Shown here: positions 53,479-64,000 of the stretch, piece by piece | Layout: the number at the start of each line of letters is the position of its first letter | How positions within the stretch are numbered: the first letter of the stretch is position 1 | Assembly (NCBI RefSeq): GCF_005484805.1 | Contig: NZ_CP039432.1 | Location: forward strand, 1,426,001 to 1,490,000 | Direction of reading: 5' to 3' | DNA: 64,000 nucleotides | From: Rhodococcus sp. SGAir0479 | GTDB lineage: Bacteria > Actinomycetota > Actinomycetes > Mycobacteriales > Mycobacteriaceae | The notes under the pieces: model-generated | What the model saw: the letters and a program-made list of their open reading frames with translations, nothing else | What the model was told of the DNA's origin: nothing | Database searches by the model: none | Program-made: the position numbers and the translations under genes

Positions 53479-53873
53479 CGGCCCGGCAAGGAACCTCCGA
53501 CGGGACCGATGCTGTGGGCGAACGCACCGGGGATCGGGAACTGGACCGTGCTCCGGGAAAGTCTTCGGCCTCCCGGTGGGGTCTGGCGTTTCTGGGCGCG
53601 TTCCTGGGTGCCGTCACGTGCGGGGTGGGCTACTGGCCCGCCACCGTTGCGCTGCGTGACGCGCTCGATGTCCCCCACTTCCCGCCCAGCGGCGGCACGT
53701 ACTGGATGTGTTGGTGGCTGCCGGTCGCGGTGACGGTCGGCCTCGCCGCAGTGCTGCTGTTCCCGCGGAGTTCGCGTTCCTTCGCCGCCGGCTTCATCCT
53801 CGGGCTGGTGGTGGTCGCCGCCGCCATGTGTGCGTTCGGGTACTCGGTCGATGCCATGCCGTATTACATGTGA
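53475..53873 (+). CDS. Hypothetical membrane protein
   Basis: A 132-residue protein with a hydrophilic N-terminus (about 1-34) and three predicted membrane helices (about 36-54, 75-94 and 102-124). I recognise no family. TTG 53475 overlaps the HTH stop (TTGA) and implies coupling. GTG 53514 is an alternative that removes 13 hydrophilic residues and leaves the helices intact. It converges with acnR, with a 50-nt gap. Confidence 0.65.
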   Translation: MTARQGTSDGTDAVGERTGDRELDRAPGKSSASRWGLAFLGAFLGAVTCGVGYWPATVALRDALDVPHFPPSGGTYWMCWWLPVAVTVGLAAVLLFPRSSRSFAAGFILGLVVVAAAMCAFGYSVDAMPYYM

Positions 53874-53923
53874 GCGGCGAACCACTCCAGCGCCGCGTAG
53901 TCCCGTTGCCGCGCGGCCCCCGC

Positions 53924-54490
53924 TCAGCCCTTGCGCCGCACGGATTCTTCGACGAGATCGAGGACGGCGGCCAGGTTCTCCGCGCCGTGCCCGGACGCGA
54001 TCCGGGCGATGAGGCCGTCGAGCACGAGGTCGAGGTAGTCGAGCAGCACATCGGTGGGGAGGTCGTCGCGCAGGCGTCCGGCGGACTTCTGCCGCTCGAG
54101 CCGCCGCACGGTCGCCTCGGTGAGTTCGGCGCTGCGCTGGGTCCAGTCGCGGGCGAACTCGGGGTCCGTGCGCAGACGACGGGCGATCTCGAGCCGAGTG
54201 CCGAGCCAGTCGAACTGCTCGGGCGAGGCCAGCATGTCGCGCATCACCTGGACCAGACCGCCCTCGGCGACGACGTCCGCCATCCGCTTGGCGTCCTCGT
54301 GCGCGAGCGCGAGGAACAGTCCGTCCTTGTCCTTGAAGTGGTGGAAGATCGCACCGCGCGAGAGCCCGGTGGTCTCTTCGAGGCGGCGCACGGTGGCGCC
54401 GTCGTAGCCGTACTGCGCGAAGCACTGGCGAGCCCCGTCGAGAATCTGGCTCCGCCGCGCCGCGAGGTGGTCTTCACTGACCTTCGGCAC
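53924..54490 (-). CDS. acnR: TetR-family aconitase repressor AcnR
   Basis: A 188-residue TetR regulator. The N-terminal domain carries the DNA-binding helix-turn-helix GATVRRLEETTGLSRGAIFHHFKDKDGLF. The length and the position directly downstream of acn match AcnR of Corynebacterium glutamicum, which represses acn. The start is GTG 54490. A site of the AcnR type lies in the acn promoter of this window. The effector is not visible from sequence; in C. glutamicum citrate has been proposed. Confidence 0.92.
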   Translation of the reverse strand: MPKVSEDHLAARRSQILDGARQCFAQYGYDGATVRRLEETTGLSRGAIFHHFKDKDGLFLALAHEDAKRMADVVAEGGLVQVMRDMLASPEQFDWLGTRLEIARRLRTDPEFARDWTQRSAELTEATVRRLERQKSAGRLRDDLPTDVLLDYLDLVLDGLIARIASGHGAENLAAVLDLVEESVRRKG

Positions 54491-54518
54491 AGCCGACTTC
54501 CTTTCGTCCGAAACGGCA

Positions 54519-54554
54519 ACGGCGGGCCCGAGACCGACGTCCCGGGCCCGCCGT
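54519..54554 (-). terminator. Terminator after acn
   Basis: Arms ACGGCGGGCCCG (54519-54530) and CGGGCCCGCCGT (54543-54554) pair perfectly over 12 bp around a 12-nt loop. It sits between the acn stop and the acnR start and may limit read-through into acnR. Confidence 0.75.
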
Positions 54555-54588
54555 CAGCGCACTACGCAGGTGGTGCGACAGACAGTGA

Positions 54589-57399
<2,811 letters not shown>

Positions 57400-57528
57400 G
57401 TCAGCTCCACTCGTCTTTGAGGTTCGCCGTCGACGGGGCTGTGACGACGGCTGAAGCGAGGCACGCGTGCGACGCCCGGTTCGATCGGTGGACCGAACCC
57501 GACGGCCTGCACGGGCTTCTCGATTGCA

Positions 57529-57551
57529 AGTCTAACAGTACGCTTGTCCTG
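57529..57551 (-). promoter_or_regulatory. acn promoter with AcnR operator
   Basis: On the minus strand CAGGACAAGCGTACTG (57551-57536) fits the CAGNAC-N3-CGTACTG consensus I recall for AcnR. TAGACT (57534-57529), a good -10 element, follows after one base. Bound AcnR would cover the -35 to -10 region. The remainder of the 322-nt gap to the divergent membrane-protein gene shows only the ~120-nt acn leader and TACTGT (57675-57680), a possible -10 for the plus strand. Confidence 0.75.
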
Positions 57552-57721
57552 TGAGACTGCAGGGTACGGACCTCGACGCCCGGCGCAGCGCGTCGGCGCG
57601 CGCCGGTCCCAATCCTCACGCAGTCGGCGCGCGGGCGCAACGGACGTTGGGTGCTGCGACCGTGGGGCGTCCCGTACTGTGCTGTTCACGCTTGCCCGTC
57701 GCCACCGACCCCGGATGAGAG

Positions 57722-58294
57722 ATGCCTGCTCCTATCGCGCCCGCCCTCCTGCCGTTCGTCGCCAAGGTCCCGGACGCCGTGTCCGTAGACGCGGTGCTCG
57801 CGGACCTCTCGGACGACGGTGTCGCGGCACCGGCCGCTGACGTCGACGGGTTGCGCGACGTCGTGGCCCGGGCGCACGAGCACGGCATCGATCTCAGTGT
57901 CGTTGTGCTCGAACAGGATCCGCCCCGTTCGGAGCAGTTGCGTGACTTGGCGACCGAGGTCGGCGAGGCAGAGGGCGGCACGGTGCTGGTGCTCGGGCCG
58001 TCTGCGCCGGGGACCTACAGCGACACCGTCAGTCGCGTGGTGCTCGAGAAGGCCCAGGACCGCACCTACACCGGCAATGCGGTCGAGTCCGCGAACAACT
58101 TCCTCGACGAGGTAACCGAGCCGCACGTGTCGTGGGGACTGATCACCGCGGTCCTCGTGCTGGTGGTCGCGCTCGTCGGAGGCGTGTCGTACTTCGTGAA
58201 GGCCCGCCGTGGCGAATCGGCCGCGTCGGCCCCGGCGGCCGAGGCCGATCCCGGCGCCGCGCCCGCAACGAGCAGTTCGCGCACCCGTCGCTGA
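57722..58294 (+). CDS. Rv1476-family membrane protein
   Basis: A 190-residue protein with a soluble N-terminal domain of about 135 residues and one membrane helix near 140-160 (WGLITAVLVLVVALVGGVSYFV), then a short Ala-rich tail. The N-terminal domain is probably alpha/beta (DLSVVVLEQDPPRSEQLRDLATEVG, GTVLVLGP) and resembles the TPM-type domain only loosely. There is no signal peptide, so topology is uncertain. It lies just before ripA as Rv1476 does. Function is unknown; the neighbours suggest the envelope. Confidence 0.85.
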   Translation: MPAPIAPALLPFVAKVPDAVSVDAVLADLSDDGVAAPAADVDGLRDVVARAHEHGIDLSVVVLEQDPPRSEQLRDLATEVGEAEGGTVLVLGPSAPGTYSDTVSRVVLEKAQDRTYTGNAVESANNFLDEVTEPHVSWGLITAVLVLVVALVGGVSYFVKARRGESAASAPAAEADPGAAPATSSSRTRR

Positions 58295-58385
58295 CTCGCA
58301 CCTCTCTCCTTTTTCGCAGGTCCTCCCCGGTCACCCGGCGTCGGCGCACGGGCGCGAATTACTTGGCCGTCATTTGTGACAAGAG

Positions 58386-58526
58386 TTCACCAGAGAGCGC
58401 AAAGTGTCGTACGGTGCCTGTGGCACTTTTGGGGAAGAAGTGCCGCAGGAGTGTGATGTGACGTTCGTGTGACCGACCACGTGCCATGCGATCTGCGCGC
58501 GACCGACGCCCCGCCGTCGGTCGCGC
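58386..58526 (+). promoter_or_regulatory. ripA promoter and structured 5' leader
   Basis: The 292-nt gap before ripA contains TTCACC (58386-58391), 18 nt, then TACGGT (58410-58415), a reasonable promoter. Two strong hairpins follow: arms CCTGTGGCACTT and AAGTGCCGCAGG around 58417-58449, and a perfect 12-bp stem GCGCGACCGACG (58497-58508) with 58515-58526. A third, CCGGC/GCCGG, lies near 58543-58558. I could not match it to the c-di-AMP (ydaO) riboswitch. Confidence 0.45.
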
Positions 58527-58586
58527 ACCTCCCCGCACGGGACCGGCGGAGCTGCCGGCCCCGGTCGCAGCAGTAGGGAGGGTGTT

Positions 58587-60053
58587 GTGAGGCGAAGGGG
58601 TTCACGCCCAGGCGTGCGACGTCCGGGTTTCTCACGCGGTCGGTCGCGTCTGACGCAGGCGGTGCTCGGCGCCGCGGTGGTCGGCGCGCTCGTGTTGGGG
58701 CTGCCGGGCGGCGCGGTCGCGGTGCCGCCGCCTCCACCGAATCCCTCGGACGCCGAGATCGAGAGCGGAAACGCTCAGGTGACGGCGGGTGTCTCGGAGG
58801 TCGGCGACCTCATCAACCAGGTCGCGACCGCGAACCAGGAACTCGCTCGCCTCGACGACGACGTCGCGATCAAGCGCGAGGACGTCAACCGCGCGTTGGT
58901 GGACCTGCAGACGGCCCGGGACGAGGCCGACGCCGCCGGAGCGGCGGTGTCGCAGAGCCAGCAGGCGCTGCGCGATGCCGGCACCCAGATCGATCAGGCG
59001 CAGAAACGCTTCACCGAGTACGCGGTGGAGAGCTACACCAAGGGCCGCAACGTCGCGTCGCTGTCGTCGTTCTTCGGCGCGAAGGGCCCCGAGGACATCC
59101 TCGACCGCGCCCAGCTCATGCGCCGGCTGTCGGCGAGCCAGAAGGCGATACTCGAAAACCTCCAACGCGCGCGGACCGAACAGGCCAACCGGGATTCGGC
59201 GGCGCGCGAGGCGAAGCAGCGCGCGGACGCCGCGGCCGGTGTCGCGGAGTCGAAGAAGGCCGCGGCGGAGCAGGCCATCGCGAGCGCCCGGGCCGCCCTG
59301 CAGGAACAGGCCGGCCGCAAGGCGCAGATCGAGGCGTCCCGGAACGCGGCGCAGGCGCAACTGGATGCCGCCCGCGGCAACGTCGCGGGCCTGCAGGGCC
59401 AGCGTGACGCGTACATCGCGTGGGACAACCAGCGCCGTGCCGAGGAGGCCGCCGCGGCCGCGGCCGCAGCCGCCGCCGCGGAGGCCGCGCGCAGGGCGGC
59501 GGAGAACCGCGCCGCCCAGGACCGGGCGGCGCAGGTCGCCGGTGAGCAGCGGCCCCACACCCAGCTGGACGAGGACTCGGGCGGCTGGTCGCCGCCGCAG
59601 TCCGCGCCGAGCGCGCCGAGCGTGTCGGGCGGCGACGCGATCGAGACGGCGATCGACCGGGGCATGTCACAGCTCGGGGTGCCGTACGCGTGGGGCGGCG
59701 GCAACGCCAGCGGGCCGACGCTCGGGATCCGGGACGGCGGTGTCGCCGACAGCTTCGGGGACTACAACAAGGTCGGGTTCGACTGCTCGGGTCTGATGAT
59801 CTACGCGTTTGCCGGCGCGGGCATCTCGTTGCCGCACTACACCGGCTACCAGTACACGGCCGGCACACAGGTGCCGGTGTCGGAGATGCGCCGCGGCGAC
59901 ATGATCTTCTACGGCCCCAATGCGAGCCAGCACGTGGCGCTGCATCTGGGCGACGGTCAGATGCTCGAGGCGCCCCAGTCCGGTTCGGTGGTCACGGTCT
60001 CGCCGGTGCGCTGGGGCGGAATGACGCCCTACGCTGTGCGTATGGTGTCGTAG
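58587..60053 (+). CDS. ripA: Peptidoglycan endopeptidase RipA (NlpC/P60)
   Basis: Cuts peptide stems of peptidoglycan and is needed for daughter-cell separation in mycobacteria. The 488-residue protein has a signal peptide ([20 protein letters not shown]), a long coiled-coil N-terminal region (about 55-300, rich in Ala, Gln and Arg) that masks the enzyme in RipA, a Pro/Ser linker and a C-terminal NlpC/P60 domain. The catalytic set is Cys400 (FDCSGL), His449 (QHVALHLG) and Glu461 (MLEAPQ), with spacings equal to Cys383-His432-Glu444 of M. tuberculosis RipA. GTG 58587 has GGGAGGG upstream. No ripB follows. Confidence 0.95.
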   Translation: MRRRGSRPGVRRPGFSRGRSRLTQAVLGAAVVGALVLGLPGGAVAVPPPPPNPSDAEIESGNAQVTAGVSEVGDLINQVATANQELARLDDDVAIKREDVNRALVDLQTARDEADAAGAAVSQSQQALRDAGTQIDQAQKRFTEYAVESYTKGRNVASLSSFFGAKGPEDILDRAQLMRRLSASQKAILENLQRARTEQANRDSAAREAKQRADAAAGVAESKKAAAEQAIASARAALQEQAGRKAQIEASRNAAQAQLDAARGNVAGLQGQRDAYIAWDNQRRAEEAAAAAAAAAAAEAARRAAENRAAQDRAAQVAGEQRPHTQLDEDSGGWSPPQSAPSAPSVSGGDAIETAIDRGMSQLGVPYAWGGGNASGPTLGIRDGGVADSFGDYNKVGFDCSGLMIYAFAGAGISLPHYTGYQYTAGTQVPVSEMRRGDMIFYGPNASQHVALHLGDGQMLEAPQSGSVVTVSPVRWGGMTPYAVRMVS

Positions 60054-60171
60054 CCCACTTCCGTCCGACGTGGCGCGGGGTCGTCCACGTGCCGGGGCGG
60101 GGCGGCACCTGGAATAGTTGAACGCACAGACAGGCCGATCGGATCGATCTAGGTGGAAGCGGGGATTGTTG

Positions 60172-61290
60172 GTGACCTCACGTGACGGTGCTGTGGCGGG
60201 ATCCGGCTCGGACGGCGCGGCGCGCGCGGGTGTGGGAGGTCCGGCGGCCGATCTCGCCCGGGACGTCCACACCCTCGAGCGGGCGATCTACGAGGTCAAG
60301 CGGGTCATCGTGGGCCAGGACCGACTGGTGGAGCGGATGCTCGTGGGTGTCCTCGCGAAGGGCCACGTCCTCCTCGAGGGTGTGCCCGGCGTCGCGAAGA
60401 CTCTGGCCGTCGAGACGTTCGCGAAGGTCGTGGGCGGCTCGTTCTCCCGCGTCCAGTTCACGCCCGACCTGGTGCCCACCGACCTGATCGGTACCCGGAT
60501 CTACCGTCAGGGCCGGGAGGAGTTCGACACCGAACTGGGGCCGGTGGTCGCCAATTTCCTGCTGGCCGACGAGATCAACCGTGCGCCCGCGAAGGTGCAG
60601 TCGGCGCTGCTCGAGGTGATGGCGGAGCGGCACGTCTCGATCGGCGGCCGGACGTACCCGATGCCGGAGCCGTTCCTCGTGATGGCCACCCAGAATCCCA
60701 TCGAGAACGAGGGCGTCTACCCGCTGCCGGAGGCGCAGCGCGACCGGTTCCTGTTCAAGGTGCTCGTCGACTACCCGTCGGTCGAGGAGGAGCGGGAGAT
60801 CGTCTACCGGATGGGCGTCGACGCGCCCGAACCCCACCAGGTGCTCGACGCCCAGGAACTGGTCCGCCTGCAGGCCGTCGCGGCCAACGTCTTCGTGCAC
60901 CACGCGCTCGTGGATTACGTGGTGCGGGTCATCGCCGCGACGCGCACGCCCCGGCAGTTCGGTCTCGACGACGTCGCCGGTTGGATCGCGTACGGCGCGT
61001 CGCCGCGCGCGACCCTCGGCATCATCTCCGCCTCCCGGGCGCTGGCGTTGCTCCGGGGCCGCGACTACGTCGTCCCGCAGGACGTGCTCGAGGTGGTTCC
61101 CGACGTGCTGCGGCACCGTCTGGTCCTGTCCTACGACGCGCTTGCGGACGAGGTGTCGCCCGAGGACGTCGTCACCCGGGTGCTGCAGACCGTGGGTCTG
61201 CCGCAGGTCGGCGCGCAGCCCGTGCCGCAGCCGGCGCCGCCCGCCCACGAGCCCGCGCCCATGTCCTCGTCGGGCACCCCGCAGCAGTGA
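60172..61290 (+). CDS. moxR1: MoxR-family AAA+ ATPase
   Basis: A 372-residue AAA+ chaperone-like ATPase, thought to activate partner proteins such as the VWA protein encoded downstream. It shows IVGQDRLVERML, Walker A LLEGVPGVAKTL, Walker B FLLADEINRAP, sensor 1 MATQNPIENEG and the sensor 2 region ASPRATLGI. GTG 60172 has GGGGA 7 nt upstream and matches the mycobacterial MoxR1 N-terminus; a TTG at 60118 would add 18 residues. The C-terminal ~35 residues are Pro/Gln-rich. It overlaps or nearly abuts the DUF58 gene. Confidence 0.93.
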   Translation: MTSRDGAVAGSGSDGAARAGVGGPAADLARDVHTLERAIYEVKRVIVGQDRLVERMLVGVLAKGHVLLEGVPGVAKTLAVETFAKVVGGSFSRVQFTPDLVPTDLIGTRIYRQGREEFDTELGPVVANFLLADEINRAPAKVQSALLEVMAERHVSIGGRTYPMPEPFLVMATQNPIENEGVYPLPEAQRDRFLFKVLVDYPSVEEEREIVYRMGVDAPEPHQVLDAQELVRLQAVAANVFVHHALVDYVVRVIAATRTPRQFGLDDVAGWIAYGASPRATLGIISASRALALLRGRDYVVPQDVLEVVPDVLRHRLVLSYDALADEVSPEDVVTRVLQTVGLPQVGAQPVPQPAPPAHEPAPMSSSGTPQQ

Positions 61291-61307
61291 CCCGGGAGGC
61301 GGGTGCG

Positions 61308-62258
61308 GTGCCGTCGTTCCGTTCCGGATCGTTGCGCGACCCGGAGATGACGGCGGCGCTGCGCACTCTCGAACTCACCGTGCGGCGCCGCCTCGACGGG
61401 GTCCTCCACGGCGACCACCTGGGGCTGATTCCCGGTCCGGGGTCCGAGCCGGGCGAGGCCCGCGAGTACCAGCCGGGCGACGACGTGCGGCAGATGGACT
61501 GGTCGGTGACCGCGCGGACCACACATCCGCACGTGCGTCAGACGGTCGCCGACCGCGAGCTCGAGACCTGGCTGGTGGTCGACCTGTCGTCGAGCCTGGA
61601 CTTCGGGACGGCGTCGTGCGAGAAGCGCGACCTCGCGGTCGCGGCCGCCTCGGCCGTCACGTATCTCGCGGGCGGGAGCGGGAACCGCATCGGCGCGATC
61701 GTCGCGACGGGGGACCGGATGCAGCGGATCCCCGCTCGCGGTGGCCGGGTGCACGCGCAGGCGATGCTCCGGCGGATCGCGTCCACACCGCACGCCGCCG
61801 ACGGGGTGCGCGGGGACCTGCGCGGGGCGCTCGAGTCGCTGCGCCGCCCGCAACGGCGGCGCGGGCTGGCGGTCGTCGTCAGCGACTTCCTCGGACCCAT
61901 CGACTGGGAACACTCGTTGCGGGCGTTGTCGGGGCGGCACGATCTGCTCGCCGTCGAGGTTCTCGACCCGCGCGACATGGAACTGCCCGCCGCCGGAGAC
62001 GTCGTGTTGTACGACCCGGAATCCGGTAGGACGCGGGAGTTCTCGACCACGCCCAAGCTCCGCGCGGACTTCGCGCAGGCGGCCCGCGCCCACCGCGCGG
62101 ACGTCGAGGCGACGTTGCGGCGGTGCGGGGCGCCCCGGCTGAGTCTGCGCACCGACCGGGACTGGATCACCGACGTCGTGCGCTTCGTCTCGGCGCGCCG
62201 GCACAGTTTCGGGGCGCCGCGCGGGGCGACCGGCGCGGGCCGGGTGGCACGCGGATGA
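61308..62258 (+). CDS. DUF58 domain-containing protein
   Basis: A 316-residue protein with the DUF58 core, a von Willebrand A-like fold found beside MoxR ATPases. It shows [28 protein letters not shown], then [12 protein letters not shown], a degenerate metal-ion site, and [15 protein letters not shown] 61308 has GGGAGG 8 nt upstream and gives 316 residues, close to the 317 of Rv1480. GTG 61287 overlaps the moxR stop (GTGA) and is the alternative. It is cytoplasmic and overlaps the next gene by ATGA. Confidence 0.92.
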   Translation: MPSFRSGSLRDPEMTAALRTLELTVRRRLDGVLHGDHLGLIPGPGSEPGEAREYQPGDDVRQMDWSVTARTTHPHVRQTVADRELETWLVVDLSSSLDFGTASCEKRDLAVAAASAVTYLAGGSGNRIGAIVATGDRMQRIPARGGRVHAQAMLRRIASTPHAADGVRGDLRGALESLRRPQRRRGLAVVVSDFLGPIDWEHSLRALSGRHDLLAVEVLDPRDMELPAAGDVVLYDPESGRTREFSTTPKLRADFAQAARAHRADVEATLRRCGAPRLSLRTDRDWITDVVRFVSARRHSFGAPRGATGAGRVARG

Positions 62259-63235
62259 GCCTGTCCGGGTTCGCCTCCCCGTGGTGGCTGCTGTTCCTGG
62301 TGGTCGTCGCCGCGCTCGCGGCGGGCTACGTCCTGATCCAACGGCGCCGGCAGAAGCACGTCCTGCGGTTCGCCAACATGGAACTGCTCGAGAAGGTCGC
62401 CCCCAATCGGCCCAACATCACCCGGCACCTGCCCACGGCCCTGGTACTCGTCGGCCTGCTCCTGCTCACGGTCGCCCTCGCCGGTCCCACCGCGGACAAG
62501 CGGGTGCCGCGCAACCGCGCGACCGTCGTGCTCGTGATCGACGTCTCGCTGTCGATGAAGGCGACCGACGTCGAGCCGAGCCGTCTGGCCGCCGCGCAGG
62601 ACGCGGCCAAGTCGTTCGCCGACGGACTGACCCCCGGCATCAACCTCGGCCTGGTCGCGTTCGCGGGCACCGCGTCGGTGCTGGTGTCGCCCACCCCCAA
62701 CCGCGACGAGACCAAGGCGGCGATCGACAAGCTCGAACTCAGCGAACGCACCGCCACGGGCGAGGCGATCTTCACGTCGCTGCAGTCGATCGACACGCTG
62801 GCAGCCGTGCTGGGTGGCAGCGAGCAGGCGCCGCCGGCGCGGATCGTGCTGCTGTCCGACGGCAAGCAGACCGTCCCGGAGAGCTCCGACGACCCGCGAG
62901 GCGGGTTCACTGCGGCCCGGCAGGCCAAGGACAAGGGCGTGCCCATCTCGACGATCTCGTTCGGCACCGGGTACGGCACGGTGGAGATCGAGGGGGACCG
63001 GATCCCCGTCCCGGTGGACGACCCGTCCCTGCGGGAGATCGCGACCCTCTCGGGCGGCAGCTTCTTCACGGCATCGAGTCTCGAAGAGCTGCGCGAGGTG
63101 TACGACACGCTCGAGGAACAGATCGGCTTCGAGAACGCGCGCGGGGACGCCAGCCGGCCCTGGCTGGTGCTCGGCGTCCTGTTCACCGCCGCCGGTCTCG
63201 GTGCCGCACTCGTCCTGCGGCAACGACTGCCGTGA
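62255..63235 (+). CDS. Membrane-anchored von Willebrand factor A domain protein
   Basis: A 326-residue protein of the BatA type. Helices near 10-30 and 60-80 anchor the N-terminus, a VWA domain spans about 92-285, and a C-terminal helix lies near 300-320. The metal-ion site is [12 protein letters not shown], with [11 protein letters not shown] and [11 protein letters not shown]. It completes the moxR-DUF58-VWA trio, which usually acts together on envelope or metal-protein maturation. It overlaps the DUF58 stop as ATGA; fabG1 begins 80 nt later. Confidence 0.93.
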   Translation: MSLSGFASPWWLLFLVVVAALAAGYVLIQRRRQKHVLRFANMELLEKVAPNRPNITRHLPTALVLVGLLLLTVALAGPTADKRVPRNRATVVLVIDVSLSMKATDVEPSRLAAAQDAAKSFADGLTPGINLGLVAFAGTASVLVSPTPNRDETKAAIDKLELSERTATGEAIFTSLQSIDTLAAVLGGSEQAPPARIVLLSDGKQTVPESSDDPRGGFTAARQAKDKGVPISTISFGTGYGTVEIEGDRIPVPVDDPSLREIATLSGGSFFTASSLEELREVYDTLEEQIGFENARGDASRPWLVLGVLFTAAGLGAALVLRQRLP

Positions 63236-63302
63236 GTGTCGCGGGTCGCCGCCCGATCCGCCGATTTCGTCCAGCCGTGCCCGCAACCGCCGACCGAGCA
63301 GA

Positions 63303-64000
<698 letters not shown>

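Noticed and set aside
58295-58586. c-di-AMP (ydaO-type) riboswitch before ripA
   Set aside because: Hairpins are present, but the conserved ydaO core segments cannot be recognised by eye. It is listed only as an unassigned structured leader.
60054-60171. MoxR starting at TTG 60118
   Set aside because: The extra 18 residues (NAQTGRSDRSRWKRG...) do not resemble MoxR1 N-termini, and GTG 60172 has a better ribosome-binding site.

Overview
The window is about 70% GC, dense with GTG starts and ATGA/GTGA overlaps, and carries a gene order that closely follows the Mycobacterium tuberculosis block from rpe (Rv1408) to fabG1 (Rv1483) as I know it. Genes absent from that block in M. tuberculosis (PEP carboxylase, phosphoketolase, a GH65 enzyme, a lycopene cyclase-like protein, Ku, a CPA1 antiporter) suggest a mycolic-acid actinobacterium outside Mycobacterium, most likely Rhodococcus or another Nocardiaceae member. 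This is an inference from gene content and synteny, not from a database search.

Layout. 1-5 kb: truncated phosphoketolase (-), zinc alcohol dehydrogenase (+) and a GH65 phosphorylase/hydrolase (+). 5-9.6 kb: rpe followed by the riboflavin genes ribD-ribE-ribBA-ribH and a PH-domain membrane protein. 9.7-14.8 kb: uvrC-rapZ-yvcK-whiA, start codons overlapping stops. 15-18 kb: glycolytic gap-pgk-tpiA, closed by a bidirectional terminator. 18-24.7 kb: secreted tyrosine phosphatase (-), secG, ppc, CPA1 antiporter, one hypothetical (-). 25-31.4 kb: pentose phosphate operon tkt-tal-zwf-opcA-pgl on the minus strand. 31.6-40.3 kb: ctaB, qor, a small conserved protein, ctaA, a secreted protein of unknown role, a two-gene ABC exporter and the mannosyltransferase mptB. 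40.4-46.9 kb: the iron-sulfur operon sufR-B-D-C-S-U-T. 46.9-53.9 kb: DUF1990 protein, Ku, a secreted phosphodiesterase-like protein, lycopene cyclase-like protein, SDR, an ABC-F ATPase, a small HTH protein and a membrane protein. 53.9-57.4 kb: acnR and acn. 57.7-64 kb: membrane protein, ripA, moxR, DUF58 and VWA proteins, and the start of fabG1 (cut by the window end).

How it fits together. Much of the window is central carbon metabolism (glycolysis, pentose phosphate, phosphoketolase, PEP carboxylase, aconitase) with cofactor supply (riboflavin, heme A, Fe-S clusters) and cell-wall functions (MptB, RipA, WhiA). Two operators match regulators encoded beside them: an AcnR-type site in the acn promoter and a SufR-type inverted repeat on the sufR start codon. 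Many genes have a TANNNT -10 element only 6-8 nt before the start codon, implying leaderless transcripts.

I found no tRNA, rRNA, insertion sequence, prophage, CRISPR array or defence island. I saw no convincing new multi-gene system. The most interesting leads are regulatory: unassigned perfect or near-perfect palindromes, a structured ripA leader, a hairpin leader before the ABC-F gene, and tandem repeats that duplicate stop codons. The unplaced secreted protein at 35206-36762 is also worth attention. Start codons were chosen by ribosome-binding sites, overlaps and family N-termini.
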